In this document: positions 1-10,188 of the stretch, piece by piece
How the letters are laid out: each line of letters opens with the position of its first letter
How positions within the stretch are numbered: the stretch's first letter is position 1
Assembly (NCBI GenBank): GCA_963676725.1
Contig: OY781463.1
Span: forward strand, 1,488,001 to 1,552,000
Direction: 5' to 3'
Length of the DNA stretch: 64,000 nucleotides
Source: G963662905 sp963676725
GTDB taxonomy: Bacteria; Bacteroidota; Bacteroidia; Bacteroidales; WRLA01
The notes under the pieces: generated by a model
Told to the model about the DNA's origin: nothing
Seen by the model: the letters and a program-made list of their open reading frames with translations, nothing else
Database searches by the model: none
Made by a program: the position numbers and the translations under genes

Positions 1-3000
1 TTATTATTTGTGGCTTATCTTGCCAATGGGCAAAATATCCGGCTCTCCGGACTGGTAACATCTGCGAAAGATGGGAATCCGGTAGCATTTGCAAATATTG
101 TTGCCCTGGGACAATCGGGAGGCACTTCCACCGATCTTGATGGCCAATTTGAGATGCAGGTACAGGCAAATACACGTGCAATTGTTGTTTCATGCATGGG
201 TTTTGCCATGGATACGATTCTACTCAAAGGCGAAACGCAGCTTTCTATTGAGCTCATTCCCACAGCTCAACAGCTCGATGAAGTTGTTGTTACTGCCCTA
301 GGGATTTCACGATCGAAAAAAGCATTGGGGTTTTCTGTGCAGGAACTGAAAGGGGATGAACTGCAAACAGCTCGCGATCCAAATCTTGTTAATAGCCTTA
401 GCGGAAAAGTGGCCGGTTTGCAAGTAACATCAACTACCGGAGGTCCAGCGTCTTCGAGTAGGATTGTGCTTCGGGGGAATTCGTCATTTAATGATAATCA
501 AGCACTTATTGTTGTTGATGGTGTTCCCGTAAACAATGAAACCAATAACACAACCAGCGAATGGGGTGGTTTCGATTTTGGAAGCGGAATTTCGGATATT
601 AACCCGGACGATGTTGCTTCGATTTCGGTACTAAAAGGAGCAAGTGCTTCAGCGCTTTATGGCTCGAGGGCGCAAAATGGTGTCATCATTATCACAACAA
701 AAAAAGGAAAAAAATCGAAAGGCTTGGGTATTTCATTCAGTAGTAATACCGAATTTACCAATGCTTATATTCCCATTGATTTTCAGGATACTTATGGCGC
801 AGGTCGAAATGGCCTTTTTGAAGGGCCGTGGAAAATAAATGATGAAGGAGTTCCGGTTTATCAAACAGAAAGCCCTTCGGCTTATGGAAGTTGGGGACCT
901 AAAATGGAAGGACAAAGCATCATAGATTGGGACGGAAAAGAAAATACTTTTTCACCCCAGCCCGATAATTATAGCGACTATTTTAATACTGGTCTGAATA
1001 CAACCAATAATTTATCGATGGAAGGTGGTTCGGAAAAAATGACCTATCGCTTTTCTTATACGAATATGCTGAATAAAGATATCGTTCCGGAAACGAAAAT
1101 TAATAGGCATAATTTTAATCTTCATACTGTTGCCGATATCAGTAAATATATAAAAATAGATTTTTCTGCGACTTATATGTACCAAAAAGCGGATAATCGC
1201 CTGGGTTTGTCCAATTCCTATAGTGTGCCCAGAAACTATGTTTTTATGCCGCGCAACATTAGTGATGCTTCGCTTCAGAATAATATGATGGATGCTAATG
1301 GTTATGAACAAGTATGGTATACCAATTGGAACTGGCAAAGTAATCCCTATTGGCGTCAAAATTATGAGCTGAATGATGATACACGCAATCGCATTATTGG
1401 GAATGTAATGGCGAGCATTAAATTTACAGAACGACTAAAATTGATGTTGCGGGCAAATGCCGATATCGGAATTCATCGCTTCAACGACCGACAAGCTTAT
1501 AAAGGGATTTCCAACAGCCTTGGCTCATATAATCAACGATGGTTGCATAATTATCAATACAATACAGATTTTTTGCTGTCCTATGATAATGAGATCAATG
1601 CAGATTGGTCCTATAATCTGAATGCTGGTGGTAATATCTTACAGTATAAAAGGGAAGAGCAGTCGATCTGGACAAATGGAGGGCTCTCGGTTCCTTATTT
1701 TTATAATGTGCAATACAGCAACGATCCGGTTGGTACAAACAACTATCTAAGCAAGAAGCGTATAAATTCACTCTATGCTTTTGGGCAAATTGCATATAAA
1801 GGTTGGATGTTCGTGGATGTAACATCCAGAAATGATTGGTCATCAACATTGCCGGCAGCAAATAACAGCTATTTTTATCCAAGTGTGAGCATGGGTTTTG
1901 TATTTACTGAAGCCCTCGATTATGCTCCGGACTGGCTGCCTTATGGGAAACTGCGTGCTTCATGGGCACAGGTTGGAGGCGATACAGATCCGTATCAGCT
2001 GCAATATACTTTCCGTCAAATTGATACATACAATGGCGCGCCCTATAGCGAGATTACCTCTTTTATCCCAAATAAAGATTTGAAACCTGAAATTACTTCT
2101 TCTTATGAATTTGGTGCCGATCTTCATTTTCTAAACCATCGGCTGATGCTTGATATTACCTATTATAATCAAAGCACAAAAAATCAGATACTTGCGGCAA
2201 GTGTTTCCAGTGCTTCCGGTAGCCGTATGGCGATGATCAATAGTGGAAAAATCAATAATAATGGGATAGAAGTCGAGCTAAATGCCCATATCCTAAAATC
2301 GACGAATGGTATTTCCTGGGACGCAAGCCTGAATATTGCGAAGAATAATTCAGAAGTGATTGAACTGGCCGAAGGACTGCCCGCCTATCCTTTGGTAAAC
2401 CATTGGCGTTTAAGTATTGAAGCCCGACCGGGTCATCCATATGGCGATATTGTTGGCTATGCCATTAAAAAAGATGCTAATGGGAATAAGCTTGTCAATA
2501 GTGCAACGGGCTTGTATGTTCGTGATGAAAAACCTACTGTGCTGGGGAATTACACCCCTGATTTTACAGGAGGGTTTAGAAATTCGTTCTCCTATAAAAA
2601 CATCAGTATGTCATTTCTTATTGATTTTCGGATTGGTGGCGATATGTATAGCGGAACCAATATGTATATGAGTGGATATTCGGGCAATCTGGAATCGACA
2701 GTGGAGGGCCGCGACGAATGGTATGCTTCAGAGGCAGCAAGAATAGAAGCCGGTGAAAGCTCTGCAAATTGGGTGGCAACAGGTGGTTATCTTGCAGAAG
2801 GCGTTTTTGAGGATGGGTCGACAAATAATATTTACGTAAATCCCGAAAAATATTGGGGGCAGTTTACCGATTGGGGCAATGAAATCCATGAACCATTTAT
2901 CTATGATGCGACCTTTTTTAAATTGCGTGAAATGGTGATTACCTACAAAATCCCGGATCGGTTTTTAACGAAACTCCATGTTTCAAATGCCAGCGTTTCT

Positions 3001-3150
3001 TTGGTGGGCAGAAACCTTTGGCTGATATATTCAGGCGTACCTAATGTCGACCCCGAGTCGGCTTATTCAAATGGAAACGGTCAGGGCTTCGAGATTTATT
3101 CTTATCCCATGCGCCGTTCATATGGTGTTAACCTGAAGTTCAATTTTTAA
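1..3150 (+). CDS. SusC/RagA-family TonB-dependent outer-membrane transporter, 5' end cut by window
   Basis: Imports a bound oligomeric ligand across the outer membrane, powered by TonB. The frame is open from base 1; the first residues (LLFVAYLANGQ) look like the end of a signal peptide, so the true start lies upstream and a GTG at base 10 is not the start. Next come a carboxypeptidase-regulatory-like beta domain (about residues 14-90), a TonB-box-like LDEVVVTALG, a plug domain (about 100-230, with VVDGVPV and GASASALYGSRAQNG typical of the family) and a 22-strand barrel ending in Phe. A SusD gene follows 11 bp downstream, the usual operon pair. The ligand is not visible; the PNGase-like protein downstream makes a glycoprotein or glycopeptide substrate plausible (inference). 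Confidence 0.95.
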   Translation, partial: LLFVAYLANGQNIRLSGLVTSAKDGNPVAFANIVALGQSGGTSTDLDGQFEMQVQANTRAIVVSCMGFAMDTILLKGETQLSIELIPTAQQLDEVVVTALGISRSKKALGFSVQELKGDELQTARDPNLVNSLSGKVAGLQVTSTTGGPASSSRIVLRGNSSFNDNQALIVVDGVPVNNETNNTTSEWGGFDFGSGISDINPDDVASISVLKGASASALYGSRAQNGVIIITTKKGKKSKGLGISFSSNTEFTNAYIPIDFQDTYGAGRNGLFEGPWKINDEGVPVYQTESPSAYGSWGPKMEGQSIIDWDGKENTFSPQPDNYSDYFNTGLNTTNNLSMEGGSEKMTYRFSYTNMLNKDIVPETKINRHNFNLHTVADISKYIKIDFSATYMYQKADNRLGLSNSYSVPRNYVFMPRNISDASLQNNMMDANGYEQVWYTNWNWQSNPYWRQNYELNDDTRNRIIGNVMASIKFTERLKLMLRANADIGIHRFNDRQAYKGISNSLGSYNQRWLHNYQYNTDFLLSYDNEINADWSYNLNAGGNILQYKREEQSIWTNGGLSVPYFYNVQYSNDPVGTNNYLSKKRINSLYAFGQIAYKGWMFVDVTSRNDWSSTLPAANNSYFYPSVSMGFVFTEALDYAPDWLPYGKLRASWAQVGGDTDPYQLQYTFRQIDTYNGAPYSEITSFIPNKDLKPEITSSYEFGADLHFLNHRLMLDITYYNQSTKNQILAASVSSASGSRMAMINSGKINNNGIEVELNAHILKSTNGISWDASLNIAKNNSEVIELAEGLPAYPLVNHWRLSIEARPGHPYGDIVGYAIKKDANGNKLVNSATGLYVRDEKPTVLGNYTPDFTGGFRNSFSYKNISMSFLIDFRIGGDMYSGTNMYMSGYSGNLESTVEGRDEWYASEAARIEAGESSANWVATGGYLAEGVFEDGSTNNIYVNPEKYWGQFTDWGNEIHEPFIYDATFFKLREMVITYKIPDRFLTKLHVSNASVSLVGRNLWLIYSGVPNVDPESAYSNGNGQGFEIYSYPMRRSYGVNLKFNF

Positions 3151-3161
3151 ATTAGAGGAAA

Positions 3162-4646
3162 ATGAAACAGAATAAAATTAATTATATCATCATTGTTTTC
3201 ATCGCTTTATTGGGATTTTCTTGCGAAAAAAGCCTAGAAGAACTCAATGAAAACCCCAATGCACCGGAATATGCCAATCCCGATTATCTTTTTACGAATA
3301 GCCTGATTCAAGGGGCGGGAGGCTATAATACCTCCGTACATGTTGAACAGTGGGGCTTGATGAACTGGACGCAATCTCTGGCACGCCTCGGTGGGGCAGA
3401 AGAGGGCAAAGAATACGAAATGTCCGACGAAAAGAATAACCTTTGGAGCGATTTATATGCCGGCTCCTTGATGAATGCCAGTGCAATTATTGATGTGGTT
3501 GGGGATAATGCCGAGCAAAGCAATTTAAAGGCAATTTCAATAATATGGCAAGCCTATGTTTTTCAAAGAATTACAGATCTTTGGGGCGATGTTCCATATG
3601 CTGATGCGCTGCTTGGATACGATGAACACTTATTAACACCTTCCTACGATCGCCAAGAGGCAATTTACGATGGTCTCTTTAGTCAACTCGATGATGCGAT
3701 TGCATTGCTCGATAAGAACAAAGAAAGTTTTGGCACTACAGCAGATCTTATTTATCAAGGCGATGTGGATGCATGGACGCGCTTTGCCAATTCCCTGAAA
3801 CTTCGTATGGCCATACGCATTAGCGATATTGCCCCGGAAAAGGCGCAACTGATTATTGCACAACTAGAGCAAGCACCCATGATCGAAAGCAATAGCCAAT
3901 CGGCCTTATTCCCTTATTTCGATTCAAAGCAAAATCCTTTTTATGCCGTCATCCAACGGGGTGAATCTGCCGGTCGTAATTGGCCAAGTAAATTCTTGAC
4001 AGATTTGCTTCATACTTCTGCTGATCCAAGGCTTCCGGTTTTTTGCCAGCCAACGCCCCAATCGCAGATTTTTGGAATCCCTGCCTATGAAGGTGTTCCA
4101 TGCCTTGCACCATCAACCAGTCCAATCTGGGATAATTATCCGGAAGATGGATATAATATCAGTAAATCGGGAACATTTTTCCTGCGTCCCGATATGGAAG
4201 GCTATTTTTTCAGCTATGCAGAAGTATGCTTCCTAAAAGCCGAAGCAGCCTTAAATGGCTGGCTTTCAGGTGATGCTACAGATTGGATGCAGCTGGGCAT
4301 TCGTGCCGATATGGAATCATATAAATTGGGCGATAGCTCCTATGTGAATCAGGAGGATATCGATAAATATATCCAGTCGGTAGGAGAGGCTAGCATTGAG
4401 AAAATTATCACACAAAAATGGATCGCTTTTACCTTTAAAAATCCGTATGAAGCTTTCGCAGACTACCGAAGAACCGGATATCCTGTGCTTACCGATTATC
4501 AGGGAAATATTATCGACCCAGGGCGTTTTCCGAAACGGCTTATTTATCCGGCTTCCGAATTGACCTATAATACAGATAATTATTATCAGGCTGTTGATCA
4601 ACAAGGTCCTGATAATCAGTCAACAAAATTATGGTGGAATCAATAA
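3162..4646 (+). CDS. SusD/RagB-family ligand-binding lipoprotein (SusD-like_2 type)
   Basis: Surface lipoprotein that caps the SusC barrel and captures ligand. An N-terminal hydrophobic segment ends in a lipobox LGFS-C with Cys21 as lipidation site. The NENPNAPEYANPDYLF segment that follows, the length of 494 residues and the later YAEVCFLKAEAALNGW helix (TPR-like core) are typical of the SusD-like_2 branch. It lies 11 bp after the SusC gene and 37 bp before the LamG gene, so one operon is likely. The C-terminal third keeps the family pattern of an aromatic-rich binding face, but the ligand cannot be predicted. Confidence 0.93.
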   Translation: MKQNKINYIIIVFIALLGFSCEKSLEELNENPNAPEYANPDYLFTNSLIQGAGGYNTSVHVEQWGLMNWTQSLARLGGAEEGKEYEMSDEKNNLWSDLYAGSLMNASAIIDVVGDNAEQSNLKAISIIWQAYVFQRITDLWGDVPYADALLGYDEHLLTPSYDRQEAIYDGLFSQLDDAIALLDKNKESFGTTADLIYQGDVDAWTRFANSLKLRMAIRISDIAPEKAQLIIAQLEQAPMIESNSQSALFPYFDSKQNPFYAVIQRGESAGRNWPSKFLTDLLHTSADPRLPVFCQPTPQSQIFGIPAYEGVPCLAPSTSPIWDNYPEDGYNISKSGTFFLRPDMEGYFFSYAEVCFLKAEAALNGWLSGDATDWMQLGIRADMESYKLGDSSYVNQEDIDKYIQSVGEASIEKIITQKWIAFTFKNPYEAFADYRRTGYPVLTDYQGNIIDPGRFPKRLIYPASELTYNTDNYYQAVDQQGPDNQSTKLWWNQ

Positions 4647-4683
4647 ATCCGATTAAATTTATGTATCATTAAATATTAGCCTT

Positions 4684-6192
4684 ATGAAAAACATTTCTAA
4701 AATTTGTGTCGTGCTTCTTCTCTTCCTGACCGGAACCTTCCATTCCTCTGCTCAGGAAACATCGGCAGGTAATTCCTATTATCTGGATTATGAGACTTGG
4801 AATGAGGGTGGCCAGCCCTGGATGTATATCGACTGCGGAAACAACAATAGCTTTAATCTTGGCTATGAGTTTACGCTCGAATGCTGGCTGCGTATTTATG
4901 ACGCCCAATGGAACCAAAAACTTATGGGAAAAATGACTGATGCCCTAGAAGATGGTTATGTTATGGGCATTGAAGTGCAAGGATTGTATTCTGAAGTGCT
5001 TTATCCCGGTGAAGTCGTGGAATTAAAAACCCCCGGAGCATTTCGTCGTGACTCCAGTTGGGTGCATTTAGTAACGACCTATAGTGCCGGAGGAAGCTGT
5101 ATTGGCTATGTAAACGGACAAAAAGTTTCTGAAATTACCAATGTTCCTTCCGGTCCGGTGCCTTCAAACGAAGCGCCTTTTATTATCGCAAGGGCACCTT
5201 GGGGCACATCCTTTATGAGCTTCGGAAATATGGACGAAATCCGTGTATGGAATTACGCACGTTCTGCCGAAGAAATTGCAGCTTCTTTGCACAAAAATAT
5301 CGCAGGCGATGCACCGGGTTTGGTTGCCTATTATGATTTTAATACTGATGCTGATACCATTGTGCACGATAAAAGCCTGTACGAAAATAATGGGGTTGTG
5401 AAAAATGCCGATAACGATTTCTGGGGCTTCGTACCTTCCTATGCTCCGGTTGGTGATGAGCAAATGACAAATCAGACGGATGTGCATGCCATTTGGTATG
5501 GGAAAAGCATGGATGATGCTGAATATAATCGCGCCATTACTGATAATGGAATGTCGATGCTAGGAGCAATTCCTTTAAAATCATTTGATTATGCTCTCTT
5601 TGGGCATAATGCTGAAACAGGTTTGACCAACGAATTGCTGCCTGAGGATTTTCCCACAGACTTTCAACGCGCCAATAGAACATGGTATGTAAATAAAGGA
5701 GGGAATCCAATTGCAGATCTCGTGATAAATCTCGATGCTGCCGGAGCTGGGGAAATGCCGACCGATTATGCATTAAATAATTATACATTGCTTGCACGCT
5801 CTGCGGATGATGCTACATTTAAGGCAGTTGCAGCTGCTTCGGAAAAGATGGGCAATGCATATATGTTTAAGTCCATCGCCCTTAACAATGCAACAGAATA
5901 TACAATTGGCGTTGCTTCCGAAGCTGTAATTAGCGGAGAATCTATCAGCGAATGGAACAACTATAATAATAACATCCATTTCTATCCAAATCCTGCTACT
6001 GAAAGCATTAATATTCAAGGTGCTCAGGATTCTTATATCAGTATTATGGATATTTCAGGACGCATTATTGCACAGGAATTTTGTGGGCAACAAACATCAG
6101 AACTAAATCTAAGCACATTAGAATCAGGTGTTTATTTTATAGAGTTTAGCAAAGATGATCTAAAAATAAGAAGAAAATTAATCCTCAACTAA
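4684..6192 (+). CDS. Secreted LamG-domain protein with T9SS sorting tail
   Basis: Begins with a signal peptide ending near SSAQE. A concanavalin-like LamG domain covers roughly residues 25-225; VHLVTTYSAGG, IGYVNGQKV and MDEIRVWNYARSAEEI are the classic LamG_3 signature. A middle region of about 200 residues has no recognisable domain. The last 75 residues (YPNPATESINI, ISGRIIAQ, LESGVYFIEF, a final KLILN) form a Por_Secre_tail type A sorting domain, so export through the type IX system to the cell surface is expected. It lies in the susCD operon and probably binds glycan or glycoprotein (family knowledge plus context). Confidence 0.88.
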   Translation: MKNISKICVVLLLFLTGTFHSSAQETSAGNSYYLDYETWNEGGQPWMYIDCGNNNSFNLGYEFTLECWLRIYDAQWNQKLMGKMTDALEDGYVMGIEVQGLYSEVLYPGEVVELKTPGAFRRDSSWVHLVTTYSAGGSCIGYVNGQKVSEITNVPSGPVPSNEAPFIIARAPWGTSFMSFGNMDEIRVWNYARSAEEIAASLHKNIAGDAPGLVAYYDFNTDADTIVHDKSLYENNGVVKNADNDFWGFVPSYAPVGDEQMTNQTDVHAIWYGKSMDDAEYNRAITDNGMSMLGAIPLKSFDYALFGHNAETGLTNELLPEDFPTDFQRANRTWYVNKGGNPIADLVINLDAAGAGEMPTDYALNNYTLLARSADDATFKAVAAASEKMGNAYMFKSIALNNATEYTIGVASEAVISGESISEWNNYNNNIHFYPNPATESINIQGAQDSYISIMDISGRIIAQEFCGQQTSELNLSTLESGVYFIEFSKDDLKIRRKLILN

Positions 6193-6207
6193 TCCAAATA
6201 TCAAAGC

Positions 6208-9200
6208 ATGAAAAAATATACATTTCTCTTGGCTGTTATGCTGTGTGCTTTTATGGCGCAGGCACAACACTCGCTCTATTTTGATGGGCAAAACGACAAT
6301 GTTATTATCACAAAAAATGAAAGCTTACAAGCCACAAACGCCATAACAATTGAGGCATGGATCAATGCTGAAACATGGCAATCAAGCCTTTTTAAAGGAT
6401 CTGTGGTATCTAATTCCAATAATATTGGTGCGGATAATGGCTTTGACCTGCGTGCAGGTGAGAACGGAAAAGCAGAATTTAACCTCTCTGTTGATGGTTC
6501 ATGGGCTTTTGCAACAAGTACAGAAATTATGGAAGCAGATACTTGGTATCACCTTGCCGGTGTTTATGATGGAACATATCTGCGACTATATATAAATGGG
6601 ATCGAAAGAGCCAAAACCGATGTTAGTGGCGAAATTGGCACTTTCAGGGGAAATTTCCTCGTAGGTGCTTGCCCGGGCTGGACTGGAAGGTTTTTTAACG
6701 GGAAAATTGATGAAGTGCGCTTATGGAATACTGCACGAACAACCGACGAAATTCGTACTGCAATCAATACAGAACTCAGTGGTACGGAAGCAGGCCTGAT
6801 TGGCTATTGGAAATTTAATGAAGGCAGTGGTCTGGTGGCTTTTGACGCAACAGCAAATGCGAATAATGGAGCACTCACAAATATGGACGAGGCTACGGCT
6901 TGGGTAGAGAATTTTGATTGCCCTTTTACTGAGCCTGATGTGGGGCCTACGTCATTAATTACTCCGGTTTCTGCAAATTATTTATCTAATAATGAATCCG
7001 TTACAATAAGTATTACGAATTATAGCATAGCGGATATTGCCGATTTCGACATCTCTTATTCTATAAATAATGGCGATGCTGTTGTTCAAAATTTCTCGGA
7101 AGGAATGGCTGCCTTAGAAACAAAAGAAGTTAGCTTTGATGTTCCTGCCGACCTATCCCAGGAAGGTTTGTATAATTTCACCATAACTACCCAGCTTGAA
7201 AATGATGCACATCCAGAAAATGATGAAATTACAGCTGTTGTAAACCATTTTTCCGCAACAGATAATTTTGCGATTGAGTTTGATGGCGTGAACGATTACA
7301 TCAGGATAGCCGATGACGATGCGCTTGATTTTACAGAAAGTTTATGCCTAGAAGCATGGATTAAAGCCACAGCATGGAAAGATCAGGCATGGCAAGGATC
7401 TATTCTGTCGAAAGATGCGGACGAAGGCGGAACACAAACTGGCTATGTAATGCGTGCCGGAAAAAATGGTACAGTGCAATTTGTTGCGACTCCGGGTTGG
7501 GACGAAATTGGCTCGGGGGAAATGATGCAGCTCAATAAATGGTATCATGTGGCTTCCGTTTACGGTGATGGCGCAATGAAACTCTATGTAAATGGTGCTC
7601 TGGTCGCGCAAAAAGATCATGAAGGCCCATTAAATACAAATACTGTGGATCTGTTGATCGGCGAAGGCTCAGGATTTAGCGGAAGACAGTTCCAAGGCAT
7701 GATCGATGAAGTTCGTATCTGGAATATTGCCAGAACTGAGGAAGAAATTAATCAATATATTGCTACAGAACTCGAAGGCACCGAAGAAGGTTTGGTGGCA
7801 TATTTCCCCATGAACGACGGCCTCGGTAATACAACTATTGAAGATAAAACTGGTCATGGGCACATTGGTACTCTAACAAACCTCAATACCTCCGAATGTT
7901 GGGTGGCAGGTTTTGAACCTACACAAAATGATGTGGGCGTACAGGCTCTTGCTTCTCCTGCTTCCGGTCCGGTTTGGACAGATACTGAAAGGGTGAAAGC
8001 CGTTGTTTCCAATTATGCAATGACTGCCGCTCAGGATTTTAATATTAGTTATCAAATAAATGAGAACGAGATTGTTACAGAGTATTTTACAGGTATTGTG
8101 GAAGGCTCAGAATCCTTTACTTATGCCTTTAAGCAACTCGAAGACCTTAGTGGGATGGATCAAGTTTCTATTCGTGTTTTTACTGATCTTGAAAGTGATA
8201 CAGACAGGACAAACGATACCTTAAGTGCAGAACTATCAAAATCAAATCTGATCACAATTTTTGATCAACAACAGCATAACTTTAGCGATGCAGGACAGTT
8301 GCACAGCAGGATTATGTCATTGCCTGCAGATAATTCCAATTACAGCAATATACTACTCCATATCAATCTGGAATGCCCCGAATTTGGCTGCGATCCTTGG
8401 GATCAACCTGCCTTCCTCAAGGTGAAAAAAGATGGGCAAACCTATGAACTCGGACGCTATATTACGCCATTTGGTGTGGCTTGCGGCCCCTGGACGGTTG
8501 ATGTAACTGATTTTCGTTCTATTTTGACAGGATACTTGGAATTTATTTCCTATGTACAGGTTTGGGGCGCATCGGGTTGGCTCGTAACTTTGCAATTGGA
8601 ATATGTTGAAGGAACGCCCAATTTTGCATATACTGAATTGGTTCCTCTATGGAATACTGATTATCAGGTTTATGGTGACCCAAATGTTTCTTATGACCTG
8701 CCGGAGATGGCCGTTCCGATTGAAGATAATGTGGAGCAAGTCAACCTGCGCCTGACAACAACAGGCCATGGCCAGGGAAATACGGACAATGCTGCGGAAT
8801 TTGCACATAAAATCCACCATATCAGTGTAAACGGAACAGAGAGCCTGGAGCAGGATCTTTGGAAGCCCGATTGCAACCAAAATCCCTGTTCGCCACAAAG
8901 CGGCACATGGCAATATGCTCGCGCAGGATGGTGCCCGGGGCAGGAAGTTATTCCAAATGAATACGACCTAACGCAAATGATGGTGCCCGGCAATGATTTG
9001 CAACTCGATTATGTACTCGAAGAATATACAAATCTCCTCAATACCGGTTATAATGGTGGATCACATACTGAGCCCTATTTCCGTATTCATTCTTATCTTA
9101 TAAAGCAAAGCAATACAATGTTGGGCGATGTGTCGGATATCGCTGTAGAAAGCCTTGTTTCACCAGTGACTTCTGCAAACCTCACCGACAATGAAGCGAT

Positions 9201-9720
9201 CACAGTGCGCCTGAAAAACAATGGCAATCAAATTGTTAGTGATTTTGAAATTAGTTTTAAAATTAATGAAGGGCCTGTAGTCACCGAAATGATTGCGCAG
9301 AGTATTAATCCCGGTGAAAGCTATGATTATACTTTTGTAGCTACTGCCGACCTTTCCGAAGAAATAACTTATAATATATTTGTAATCAGTAGTTTATCTA
9401 TGGACGCAGATCCGCAGAACGATTATATTCTTGCAGAAGTAGAACATCAGGCTGTTGGCATCAGCAGCTATGCAATACAACCTGAGCTAAGTTTGGTACC
9501 AAACCCGGCAAAAAACCAATGCAGTATTCGTTATAATGGTCCTGATGCTCAATTAAAGCTCGAGATTGCTGATATGCAAGGACGTTGTATTTATCGAGAA
9601 GATTTCACTTCCAATAAATTTGAAACTACCGTAGATTTGACCGGATTGAACAAAGGAGTGTATTTTGTGCGCATCTCCGGAGCAAATGGCGTAAAAATCG
9701 AAAAGCTTATTCTTCAATAA
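6208..9720 (+). CDS. Multidomain secreted protein: two LamG domains, PNGase F-like domain, T9SS tail
   Basis: A 1170-residue exported protein. Order: signal peptide; LamG (about 20-230); Ig-like CARDB-type domain (about 240-345); second LamG (about 350-560); CARDB-like (about 575-680); peptide-N-glycosidase F-like region (about 685-960); CARDB-like (about 980-1080); T9SS sorting tail (about 1090-1170). The PNGase part shows GCDPWDQ, ELGRYITPFG, VDVTDFRSILTG and RAGWCPG, matching the Elizabethkingia enzyme as remembered. Asp60 and Glu206 of that enzyme align with Asp732 and Glu864, but Glu118 aligns with Gln784 in SYVQVW. PNGase F removes N-linked glycans from asparagine; whether this copy is active is uncertain because of that substitution. 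It is last in the susCD operon and is followed by a terminator. Confidence 0.85.
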   Translation: MKKYTFLLAVMLCAFMAQAQHSLYFDGQNDNVIITKNESLQATNAITIEAWINAETWQSSLFKGSVVSNSNNIGADNGFDLRAGENGKAEFNLSVDGSWAFATSTEIMEADTWYHLAGVYDGTYLRLYINGIERAKTDVSGEIGTFRGNFLVGACPGWTGRFFNGKIDEVRLWNTARTTDEIRTAINTELSGTEAGLIGYWKFNEGSGLVAFDATANANNGALTNMDEATAWVENFDCPFTEPDVGPTSLITPVSANYLSNNESVTISITNYSIADIADFDISYSINNGDAVVQNFSEGMAALETKEVSFDVPADLSQEGLYNFTITTQLENDAHPENDEITAVVNHFSATDNFAIEFDGVNDYIRIADDDALDFTESLCLEAWIKATAWKDQAWQGSILSKDADEGGTQTGYVMRAGKNGTVQFVATPGWDEIGSGEMMQLNKWYHVASVYGDGAMKLYVNGALVAQKDHEGPLNTNTVDLLIGEGSGFSGRQFQGMIDEVRIWNIARTEEEINQYIATELEGTEEGLVAYFPMNDGLGNTTIEDKTGHGHIGTLTNLNTSECWVAGFEPTQNDVGVQALASPASGPVWTDTERVKAVVSNYAMTAAQDFNISYQINENEIVTEYFTGIVEGSESFTYAFKQLEDLSGMDQVSIRVFTDLESDTDRTNDTLSAELSKSNLITIFDQQQHNFSDAGQLHSRIMSLPADNSNYSNILLHINLECPEFGCDPWDQPAFLKVKKDGQTYELGRYITPFGVACGPWTVDVTDFRSILTGYLEFISYVQVWGASGWLVTLQLEYVEGTPNFAYTELVPLWNTDYQVYGDPNVSYDLPEMAVPIEDNVEQVNLRLTTTGHGQGNTDNAAEFAHKIHHISVNGTESLEQDLWKPDCNQNPCSPQSGTWQYARAGWCPGQEVIPNEYDLTQMMVPGNDLQLDYVLEEYTNLLNTGYNGGSHTEPYFRIHSYLIKQSNTMLGDVSDIAVESLVSPVTSANLTDNEAITVRLKNNGNQIVSDFEISFKINEGPVVTEMIAQSINPGESYDYTFVATADLSEEITYNIFVISSLSMDADPQNDYILAEVEHQAVGISSYAIQPELSLVPNPAKNQCSIRYNGPDAQLKLEIADMQGRCIYREDFTSNKFETTVDLTGLNKGVYFVRISGANGVKIEKLILQ

Positions 9721-9741
9721 AAAACCAATGAGAAATATAAA

Positions 9742-9769
9742 AGCCGTCAGTTTTCTGGCGGCTTTTTTT
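9742..9769 (+). terminator. Intrinsic terminator of the susCD/PNGase-like operon
   Basis: Stem AGCCGTCAG / CTGGCGGCT (one G-U pair) with a TTTT loop, followed by a run of seven T. It starts 22 bp after the stop codon of the PNGase-like gene. Confidence 0.85.
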
Positions 9770-9846
9770 GTTTTATGCTGCATATCGAAGAGTCAAACAA
9801 CAAGCGCTGGCGCAAATTTGTAATTTATTTTACAGAGCGAAGTCGT

Positions 9847-10010
9847 TAAGGGTCACTGCGATGCGATGCATTGAGCCTGCCGAAATGCGATGCATTGAGC
9901 CTGTCGAAATGTGCTGAGCTTGTCGAAGTAAGCGTAGTCGATAAGGGTCACTGCGATGCGATGCATTGAGCCTGTCGAAATGTGCTGAGCTTGTCGAAGT
10001 AAGCGGAGTC
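9847..10010. repeat. Intergenic tandem/interspersed repeat cluster
   Basis: A segment beginning TAAGGGTCACTGCGATGC recurs 95 bp apart (from 9847 and from 9942) with nearly identical sequence. Inside it, CATTGAGCCTGTCGAAATG and GTGCTGAGCTTGTCGAAGT units recur. They resemble REP-like intergenic repeats carrying GAGC-TGTCGAA that are common between genes in many bacteria. Short reading frames across it are products of the repeat and are not called as genes. A 17-bp palindrome (CGACCTC-GCT-GAGGTCG, 10072-10088) follows. The remainder of 9770-10188 shows nothing else. Confidence 0.7.
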
Positions 10011-10188
10011 GAAGTGCCCCAAAGCCAAATATTAAACATATAACGCTAAAAACAAACAAGATACAAACATTCGACCTCGCTGAGGTCGTACATTATGGAA
10101 GGATATTATTCCATTAACATTCAATCCATCCGGGATTGGCCTGCAAAAAATAAGAGTAAAAAGTGGTGATTTATATCAGAATCCCAAA

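Noticed and set aside
9847..10010. Possible CRISPR array or coding genes on the minus strand
   Set aside because: Repeats lack regular spacers, and the frames there are produced by the repeat itself; no cas genes are present.
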